Shown here: positions 1-4,064 of the stretch, piece by piece
How positions within the stretch are numbered: position 1 is the first letter of the stretch
Layout: each line of letters starts with the position of its first letter
From: Acidaminococcaceae bacterium
Lineage (GTDB): Bacteria > Bacillota > Negativicutes > Acidaminococcales > Acidaminococcaceae
Length of the DNA: 8,689 nt
Reading direction: 5' to 3'
Assembly (NCBI GenBank): GCA_028693975.1
Contig: JAQUUF010000037.1
Coordinates: forward strand, 1-8,689
Position numbers and translations under genes: made by a program
The notes under the pieces: model-generated
The model's database searches: none
What the model saw: only the letters and a program-made list of their open reading frames with translations
Told to the model about the DNA's origin: nothing

Positions 1-917
1 GTGCTAACTTTGTAGCCTGCTTTCTCCAAAATAGATTTATGAGAATCAGGTTCGTTGCCGGCCATATCATTGTTAGCATGGTCGCCCGCCACCATCATCA
101 AAGGCATCAAAGTAACGTTCTTAATACCTTCAGCTTTTAACAGAGGCATTACTGTATCCAGATGAGGCCAGCCCTCTACGGAATAGATAAAAGCTTTGCC
201 TTTGTAGCCCAGAGCATTTAATCTATCTTGCATGACGGAATAGTAAGCGTTAGCCGGGTCGGGAGTGCCGTGAGTCATGATGAGCACAGCGTCATGTTGG
301 CCTAGCTTAGGGAATTGAGTAGAGAAGGCCTTCATGGTGTCTGCAATATCGTCTCTTTGATCTTCTTGGCCCATCCAGTACATCAGGGGGACGCCCAAGG
401 AGGTGTTCTTAAAATTGTTTTTATAGATATCATAAACAGCGACATTGTAGTTATATTCCATACCGGGAATGATATTCAAATTAGTCATGGCTACATTAGT
501 ATAGCCTTCTTTGGTCAGTTGGTCACAGGCCTCTTCCGGGGTAGGATAGGTGATGCCTTCCTTAGCTTTGATACGGTCGATGATAATGTGAGAAGTAAAT
601 GCCGTCACAACCTTTAGGTTGGGATGAGCTTTTTTGATGGCGTCTACCGTAGCATCAATAGTCTTGGCACGGGTAGTCTTAAAAGTAGTACCAAAGCTCA
701 TGACAATGAGCGCGTCTTTGTCGGCAAGATGAGCGAGAGCGGGATTCTTGTTGGTACGGACACCAATTTCAGCAGCCTTCTTGAGAGCCGGGGTTGCGGT
801 CTTCACTTCAGAGCTCAGAGTATAGCCGGCAGCCATAGCGGTACCTCCTCCAACTAGCCCGGTCATGGTTGCGCAGGCCAAAGTAACTAGTAAAACCTTT
901 CTCAAACTTTTGTTCAT
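1..917 (-). CDS. cbiK: Exported CbiK-type sirohydrochlorin cobaltochelatase (3' end beyond window)
   Basis: The reading frame starts at the ATG at 917-915, 7 nt after a strong AGGAGG (930-925), and leaves the window at its left edge after 305 residues; family length suggests only a few tens of residues are missing. Residues 1-29 form a signal peptide: basic MNKSLRK start, hydrophobic core, then a GTAMA|A cleavage site. The mature part opens with the family's LIVMSFGTTFKTTR motif. Three candidate metal ligands line up with Salmonella CbiK H145/E175/H207: His216 in MTHGTP, Glu248 in YSVEGWP and His280 in VAGDHANNDMAGNE. Known family role: class II chelatase inserting Co2+ (or Fe2+ in some members) into sirohydrochlorin for anaerobic cobalamin synthesis. 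The signal peptide implies activity outside the cytoplasm, as in Desulfovibrio CbiK-P, so a role in tetrapyrrole or metal handling in the periplasm is possible. It has its own promoter and structured leader and is divergent from 1232. Confidence 0.93.
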   Translation of the reverse strand, partial: MNKSLRKVLLVTLACATMTGLVGGGTAMAAGYTLSSEVKTATPALKKAAEIGVRTNKNPALAHLADKDALIVMSFGTTFKTTRAKTIDATVDAIKKAHPNLKVVTAFTSHIIIDRIKAKEGITYPTPEEACDQLTKEGYTNVAMTNLNIIPGMEYNYNVAVYDIYKNNFKNTSLGVPLMYWMGQEDQRDDIADTMKAFSTQFPKLGQHDAVLIMTHGTPDPANAYYSVMQDRLNALGYKGKAFIYSVEGWPHLDTVMPLLKAEGIKNVTLMPLMMVAGDHANNDMAGNEPDSHKSILEKAGYKVS

Positions 918-1115
918 AATACAGCCTCCTTTTAATTTTGGCGGTTTTTAACAAATAAAAAAGCCACACAAGGTGGCGACATTAAGATGTAAAATAATTT
1001 ACACTTATTTACTGTCGCTCGCAGTGAATAAACTGAAAAGAATACTAATGCCTTTAGGCAAACGGCGGGACCGCGTCAACAATCAACTAGTAATCCTTAA
1101 CACTATTCTGTTATA
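918..1115 (-). promoter_or_regulatory. Structured 5' leader of cbiK, candidate riboswitch/attenuator
   Basis: About 200 untranslated nt lie between the predicted transcription start (near 1115) and cbiK. Reading on the minus strand, the leader can fold as follows. An outer helix pairs AGAATA (1109-1104) with TATTCT (1044-1039). It encloses the motif GCGGTCCCGCC and a TGCC-TAAA-GGCA hairpin (1060-1049). A 10-bp hairpin with one mismatch follows (1031-1005), then an AT-rich hairpin (1003-988), then an intrinsic terminator. The segment GCGACA (1018-1013) is perfectly complementary to TGTCGC (981-976), which overlaps the terminator stem, so an antiterminator alternative exists. GCGGTCCCGCC and the downstream CACTG resemble cobalamin riboswitch core pieces and the gene fits, but I cannot find the canonical GCCACTGT B12 box, so the ligand is open. 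Confidence 0.5.
951..977 (-). terminator. Intrinsic terminator inside the cbiK leader
   Basis: On the minus strand GCCAC (977-973) pairs with GTGGC (967-963) across a 5-nt loop, followed directly by a TTTTTTATTTG tract. The stem is short but GC-rich. It sits 34 nt or more before the cbiK start codon and after the promoter, the place expected for transcription attenuation rather than for ending an upstream gene. Confidence 0.65.
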
Positions 1116-1121
1116 GCTAAA

Positions 1122-1150
1122 ATTATAGTCATAGTGCGAAAAAATGTCAA
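1122..1150 (-). promoter_or_regulatory. Sigma-A promoter of cbiK
   Basis: On the minus strand there is a perfect TTGACA (1150-1145), a 17-bp spacer and a perfect TATAAT (1127-1122). Transcription would start near 1115. A consensus promoter followed by a terminator-bearing leader suggests that control is exerted after initiation. Confidence 0.85.
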
Positions 1151-1154
1151 GATA

Positions 1155-1163
1155 TGTTATAAT
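1155..1163 (+). promoter_or_regulatory. Extended -10 promoter for the 1232-2154 unit
   Basis: TGTTATAAT is an extended -10 element (TGN plus perfect TATAAT at 1158-1163). The -35 position 17 bp upstream (TGCGAA, 1135-1140) is poor. The element is back-to-back with the cbiK promoter, whose -35 box (1145-1150) falls in this promoter's spacer, so the two polymerases should compete for the site. The rest of the interval up to 1231 shows only the ribosome binding site AAGGGTG (1218-1224). Confidence 0.5.
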
Positions 1164-1231
1164 AACACAATATGATAATGGCATGAGTTAAGATGAGGCT
1201 GAAAGTACTAAAGATTTAAGGGTGTGATATT

Positions 1232-1804
1232 ATGTTAAAAATCTGGGCGGTTTGTTTGTTTTGCTTATCCTTGTTAGTGGAGATGCCGACAACGCAGGCT
1301 GCTAACCAAGTTTTTGCCATGAAGGCGGCTTTTACGGCACAGGGAGAGCTACAGCGGCCACTGATACTTAAGTTTAGCGGCGGCGACGAGACCAGGGTCA
1401 AAGCCACTATCAAAGGGAACGCTTCGGACCATAGGATTCTGTCGCTGGCGTGCCTAGATGGTAGTGATATATTTATGTATAGCTTAGACAATGGGTATGA
1501 TTACGCTATGTATACGGTAAGTATGCGCGATAATGAGCATCAGGAGATACTAATTTTGAGCTATGATAAACGCACCACGGGCAAAACTAACCTCAATGGT
1601 ATTAGCGTTATCGGCAATGATAGTGTGAACCGAGTAGCGCTCCTGCCTTTGCAAGGCTTCAGACAGGTTAGTGTTTTAAATAGCCCCTTGCAGATTAAAA
1701 GTGATAGAACAGCGCAGCTTTATCGTGACAAACTGCGGGCTATGGTCACGATAGCATGGGATGAAAAGGGCAAATCTTTCAGAGTGTCCGGTATAGAAGA
1801 CTAG
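1232..1804 (+). CDS. Secreted or periplasmic protein of unknown function
   Basis: I do not recognise this 190-residue protein. Residues 1-23/24 look like a signal peptide: MLK, a hydrophobic core (IWAVCLFCLSLL) and a TQA|A cleavage site. The mature part (about 166 residues) alternates hydrophobic and polar residues, suggesting a beta-rich soluble domain, with no further membrane span. There are no Cys residues after the signal peptide. The start is supported by AAGGGTG 7 nt upstream. The frame is followed 11 bp later by the small protein at 1816, whose AGGAGG begins right after this stop codon, so the two are almost certainly co-transcribed. The gene diverges from cbiK and shares its regulatory region; that does not establish a role in cobalt or tetrapyrrole metabolism. 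Confidence refers to the gene being real. Confidence 0.85.
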   Translation: MLKIWAVCLFCLSLLVEMPTTQAANQVFAMKAAFTAQGELQRPLILKFSGGDETRVKATIKGNASDHRILSLACLDGSDIFMYSLDNGYDYAMYTVSMRDNEHQEILILSYDKRTTGKTNLNGISVIGNDSVNRVALLPLQGFRQVSVLNSPLQIKSDRTAQLYRDKLRAMVTIAWDEKGKSFRVSGIED

Positions 1805-1815
1805 AGGAGGAAGAC

Positions 1816-2154
1816 ATGAACAGCGCAGATATTGATAAAGATTACAAAGATTACCTAGAAGTATTTAAAGGGAATGAAGAACTGGGGAAGGAACTGAACC
1901 TGGTAACTTTTGAAAAATTGTTTAATCCGGAATTTCTTCAAGCCTACAGTTCCTTCAAAGATATGAATGAATTGATTTGGCGCAGCGACTTTGGCATTAT
2001 GAACTTGATGGAAGTGGAGCAGGTTAATCAAGAGAAGTGGAATGCTTATATCGCCCAAAACACTCAGTGTCAAACTTGGTTTGAGTTTGGCAAGCTGGCG
2101 ATGATTGAGTGGATGAAAAAGGCGATTGAAGCGAACAAAAACAAACAGAATTAA
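1816..2154 (+). CDS. Small acidic cytoplasmic protein of unknown function
   Basis: This encodes a 112-residue protein with no signal peptide and no membrane span. It is rich in Glu, Asp, Lys and aromatic residues (several Trp and Phe) and looks mostly helical. I see no known motif. The start is set by AGGAGG at 1805-1810, immediately after the stop of the preceding gene and 5 nt before this ATG. The coupling to the secreted protein suggests a shared function, but nothing in the sequence names it. A good terminator follows at 2170, making this the last gene of the unit. Confidence 0.82.
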   Translation: MNSADIDKDYKDYLEVFKGNEELGKELNLVTFEKLFNPEFLQAYSSFKDMNELIWRSDFGIMNLMEVEQVNQEKWNAYIAQNTQCQTWFEFGKLAMIEWMKKAIEANKNKQN

Positions 2155-2169
2155 CAGGGGCTTAGCTCA

Positions 2170-2199
2170 AGGACGCAATTACTGCGTCCTTTATTTTTT
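2170..2199 (+). terminator. Intrinsic terminator of the 1232-2154 operon
   Basis: AGGACGCA (2170-2177) pairs perfectly with TGCGTCCT (2183-2190) over a 5-nt loop, followed by TTATTTTTT. It starts 15 bp after the stop codon of the small acidic protein. Confidence 0.92.
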
Positions 2200-2207
2200 A
2201 CAGCTGT

Positions 2208-2243
2208 ATACCATATATGGTATTAAAGTGTTTATAAAAACAC
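2208..2243 (+). repeat. Two adjacent inverted repeats, candidate operators
   Basis: ATACCATATATGGTAT (2208-2223) is a perfect 16-bp palindrome. It is followed by GTGTTT-ATAA-AAACAC (2228-2243), a 6-bp inverted repeat that covers the -35 position of the promoter at 2231-2259. A further half-site ACCATAT lies at 2242-2248, and ATATGGTAT recurs at 5714-5722 in the promoter of the M23 gene. They lie after the terminator, so they are more likely protein-binding sites than RNA hairpins. The regulator is unknown. Confidence 0.4.
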
Positions 2244-2259
2244 CATATAATGTTATAAT
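2231..2259 (+). promoter_or_regulatory. Candidate distal promoter upstream of the LysM gene
   Basis: TTTATA (2231-2236), a 17-bp spacer and TATAAT (2254-2259), with TGT directly before the -10 giving an extended -10. A transcript from here would carry a leader of about 115 nt through both LexA-like boxes before reaching the LysM gene. Confidence 0.45.
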
Positions 2260-2289
2260 ACCTTTGTAGTGAGAAATAAAAGGGACAAG

Positions 2290-2303
2290 CGAACGAATTT
2301 TCG
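2290..2303 (+). promoter_or_regulatory. LexA-box-like site 1
   Basis: CGAACGAATTTTCG matches the Bacillus-type SOS consensus CGAACRNRYGTTYC at 12 of 14 positions. It sits about 10 bp upstream of the -35 of the proximal promoter and downstream of the distal promoter. A matching copy lies 60 bp further on. Confidence 0.45.
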
Positions 2304-2312
2304 ATATTTCTC

Positions 2313-2341
2313 TTGCAATAATTGCTTGTTCGTGTTATCAT
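2313..2341 (+). promoter_or_regulatory. Proximal promoter of the LysM (YneA-like) gene
   Basis: TTGCAA (2313-2318), a 17-bp spacer and TATCAT (2336-2341), with TGT before the -10 as an extended element. Transcription would start near 2348, placing LexA-like box 2 at the start site and box 1 just upstream of the -35. This layout suits repression. Confidence 0.55.
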
Positions 2342-2349
2342 ACCTTTAA

Positions 2350-2363
2350 CGAACGAAAGTTTG
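2350..2363 (+). promoter_or_regulatory. LexA-box-like site 2
   Basis: CGAACGAAAGTTTG, an inverted CGAAC...GTTTG with a 4-bp centre, matches the CGAACRNRYGTTYC SOS consensus at 12 of 14 positions. It overlaps the predicted start of transcription and ends just before the ribosome binding site of a YneA-like gene, which is the classical LexA target in Bacillus. Confidence 0.5.
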
Positions 2364-2380
2364 GAAAGGTGGTAAGCGTG

Positions 2381-2671
2381 ATGAAAAAGATACTGGGGTT
2401 ATTATTAATGTGTCTGTTGCTTTGCTCTGCTTACGGCGTTATTAATAGTATGGAAGCTTCTACTGCGTGGCATCGGGAGGAAGTAATAGTACATAGCGGC
2501 GATACTTTATGGTCAATAGCCGGTAGATGGACAGATGAGAAAGAAGATGTGCGAGAAGTCCTCTATCGTATTAGGGAAGCTAATAAGTTAAATAGTGTAG
2601 AGTATCTCAAACCGGGACAAAAGCTCGTTGTACCGGTACGGGTTACTAATTCCATGCTGGCACAGCGCTAG
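2381..2671 (+). CDS. Membrane-anchored LysM protein, YneA-like cell-division suppressor
   Basis: The product has 96 residues. Residues 4-22 form one hydrophobic segment (ILGLLLMCLLLCSAYGVIN), an uncleaved anchor or signal peptide. Residues 34-86 form a LysM domain (VIVHSGDTLWSIAG ... ANKL ... LKPGQKLVVPV), which binds peptidoglycan. Size, one N-terminal span and one LysM match Bacillus YneA, the SOS-induced protein that delays septation. I chose ATG 2381 because AAAGGTGG (2366-2372) lies 8 nt before it; in-frame GTG codons at 2369 and 2378 are less well placed. Two LexA-like boxes flank the promoter, which supports an SOS role. Without them a generic LysM protein would be the safer call. No lexA gene is visible in the window. 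A terminator follows. Confidence 0.8.
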   Translation: MKKILGLLLMCLLLCSAYGVINSMEASTAWHREEVIVHSGDTLWSIAGRWTDEKEDVREVLYRIREANKLNSVEYLKPGQKLVVPVRVTNSMLAQR

Positions 2672-2677
2672 TAAATC

Positions 2678-2706
2678 TTGCACAGAAGGGTTGTTTGTTG
2701 TAGAAT
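2678..2706 (+). promoter_or_regulatory. Candidate promoter for the DUF697-like gene
   Basis: TTGCAC (2678-2683), a 17-bp spacer and TAGAAT (2701-2706), each one mismatch or two from consensus. Transcription would start near 2713, inside the 3' arm of the terminator hairpin, so the new transcript would not contain the complete hairpin and would escape termination. Confidence 0.5.
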
Positions 2707-2730
2707 TACAGCAGACGACCTTTTCTTATT
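2685..2730 (+). terminator. Intrinsic terminator after the LysM gene
   Basis: A 14-bp stem containing three G-U pairs is formed by 2689-2702 and 2707-2720 around a GAAT loop, followed by TTTTCTTATT. The AAGGG/TTTT flanks can extend it. The hairpin overlaps the promoter for the next gene, giving a compact boundary between two transcription units. Confidence 0.75.
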
Positions 2731-2748
2731 ATATGAGGAGGAATTATT

Positions 2749-3966
2749 ATGACTGAAGAAGAAAAGCAGGAACAAGTTAAACAAGAGGATGCACAAACCG
2801 AACAGGAACAAGAAGATACACAAGCAGAGCAAGGCCAACAAGGTGAACCGATGCAGGATATAGATATTGAAAAAGAAGCAGAGAAATTATGTTGCTGGGG
2901 CGCGGCTCGTGCCAGTGTTATTGTGGTGACACCGGTGCTGGGGACGATGGCGCTTATGGCCAACGAAGTATATATGATTACACGTTTGGCAGATTTGCGA
3001 GGGGTGCAGCTAGAGGATGGCGCTATCGTGGGGCTTTTGGGCTCGCTAGGTGCTAGTTTTGTCGGGCAGACCTTTTTCACTTTGATTCCCTTCGCCCCCT
3101 TGCAGATTCCTGTGGCCGTGGGCGTTACTTATGGCGTGGGTAAGGTAGCGAATGCTTGGCTGCGAGCCGGACGTCCAGAGGATGTGGCTCAGTTTAGAGA
3201 GATTTTTGAAGAAGCTAGGGACGAAGGTTTATCCAAGTTCAAAGAGTTCACTAAGATGGGGTGTAAGGAAAAGCCACTAGGTGACGAGAAGAAAAAATTT
3301 AATTTTAAAGCCGAGCCTATTTTTAATGATGTCAAAGGCAAAGCAGATAAGGCAGCTGGCCAAGTGGAGGCAGCTCTAGGCAATGTGTGGGAATATCTCA
3401 AACCGATGCGGGAGCGTAGCCAAAAATGGCTCAATGCCCAGAAATGGGAAGACATTAGCCACGGCAAATTGACTATTCCTTACGATGAAGTGCATACGAA
3501 ATTAGCCGAAGCACTTGTAGGCAGTGATTTTACCTTGGTAGATTTCGCTTACCAAGCAGAACAGCAGCTGAAACTGACGGTTAAGGACGAAAGCCACGGT
3601 ACTATTGCTCTAGATATCGAGATAGAAGAATTTACTATTAGCAATACCAAAGCTTATGTAAGAATGCATTTGGTTAATTTTGCTATTTTGGATAATGATT
3701 TTGCCCAGCTGATTGTGGAAACAGTAGGCACTAAGCTCATTATGTCCATTGTCAACGCTATCTTCAATGAGAAGGTCCTGGAGCAGGAGGATTTTGCTTG
3801 TGTTTACAATGATAGCACTCTAGAGGTGGATTTCACGCAGCTTATCCAAAACTCCCAACTGGTGAAAATAAGCTTTTTAGAAAAAACGGTATTGGACGTG
3901 GTACATTTTGTCGCATTAATTCCCACAACCAAAGGTCTGCTGATTAAATGTAGCTTGAAGAAATAA
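2749..3966 (+). CDS. DUF697-like membrane protein with acidic N-terminus and unknown C-terminal domain
   Basis: The product has 405 residues and starts 7 nt after AGGAGG (2736-2741). Residues 1-46 are almost wholly Glu, Gln, Asp, Lys and Thr, a disordered acidic tail. Residues 47-141 resemble the DUF697/YcjF membrane module: a Gly/Ala helix, a hydrophobic segment (56-71), the MITRLADLRGVQLED turn, then a long hydrophobic stretch with GLLGSLGASF, a LIP motif and TYGVGKVANAWLRAG (93-141). Residues 150-240 are charged and helical. Residues 241-405 form a beta-rich domain that I do not recognise. DUF697 proteins are inner-membrane proteins, often linked to Era-like or dynamin-like GTPases; no GTPase domain is visible here. 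The gene stands alone between a promoter (2678-2706) and a terminator (3973-4010). The DUF697 assignment is by pattern only. Confidence 0.7.
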   Translation: MTEEEKQEQVKQEDAQTEQEQEDTQAEQGQQGEPMQDIDIEKEAEKLCCWGAARASVIVVTPVLGTMALMANEVYMITRLADLRGVQLEDGAIVGLLGSLGASFVGQTFFTLIPFAPLQIPVAVGVTYGVGKVANAWLRAGRPEDVAQFREIFEEARDEGLSKFKEFTKMGCKEKPLGDEKKKFNFKAEPIFNDVKGKADKAAGQVEAALGNVWEYLKPMRERSQKWLNAQKWEDISHGKLTIPYDEVHTKLAEALVGSDFTLVDFAYQAEQQLKLTVKDESHGTIALDIEIEEFTISNTKAYVRMHLVNFAILDNDFAQLIVETVGTKLIMSIVNAIFNEKVLEQEDFACVYNDSTLEVDFTQLIQNSQLVKISFLEKTVLDVVHFVALIPTTKGLLIKCSLKK

Positions 3967-3972
3967 GTGAGG

Positions 3973-4010
3973 GGCAGTTGTTGTTAATTATGCAACAACT
4001 GTCTTTTATT
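3973..4010 (+). terminator. Intrinsic terminator after the DUF697-like gene
   Basis: An 11-bp stem with one G-U pair (3973-3983 with 3993-4003, GGCAGTTGTTG / CAACAACTGTC) around a 9-nt loop, followed by TTTTATT. It begins 7 bp after the stop codon. Confidence 0.9.
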
Positions 4011-4023
4011 CTGTGACCTTCTA

Positions 4024-4032
4024 TGTTAAAAT
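4024..4032 (+). promoter_or_regulatory. Possible extended -10 promoter for the flippase gene
   Basis: TGTTAAAAT fits an extended -10 (TGN plus TAAAAT). The -35 position falls in the T-tract of the preceding terminator (TTTTAT) and is weak. Since a strong terminator closes the upstream unit, the flippase gene needs a promoter in 4011-4064, and this is the best candidate I see. Confidence 0.3.
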
Positions 4033-4064
4033 TAACGGATAGTATATTGATGAAGGTTGGTTAG

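Noticed and set aside
315..857. Two plus-strand open frames of 100 and 77 codons (315-617, 624-857)
   Set aside because: They lie antisense inside cbiK, which has a perfect family match, signal peptide and ribosome binding site. They have no ribosome binding site or family motif.
918..1115. Calling the cbiK leader a confirmed cobalamin riboswitch
   Set aside because: Gene context and GCGGTCCCGCC fit, but the GCCACTGT B12 box and the usual GGGAA...GGTG core are not convincingly present, so only a candidate regulatory leader is reported.
2706..3080. Minus-strand open frame of 124 codons rich in Cys and Ser
   Set aside because: It is the mirror of the Glu/Gln-rich start of the DUF697-like gene: GAA/CAA/GAG repeats read backwards give Ser, Cys and Leu codons. 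It has no start signal of its own.
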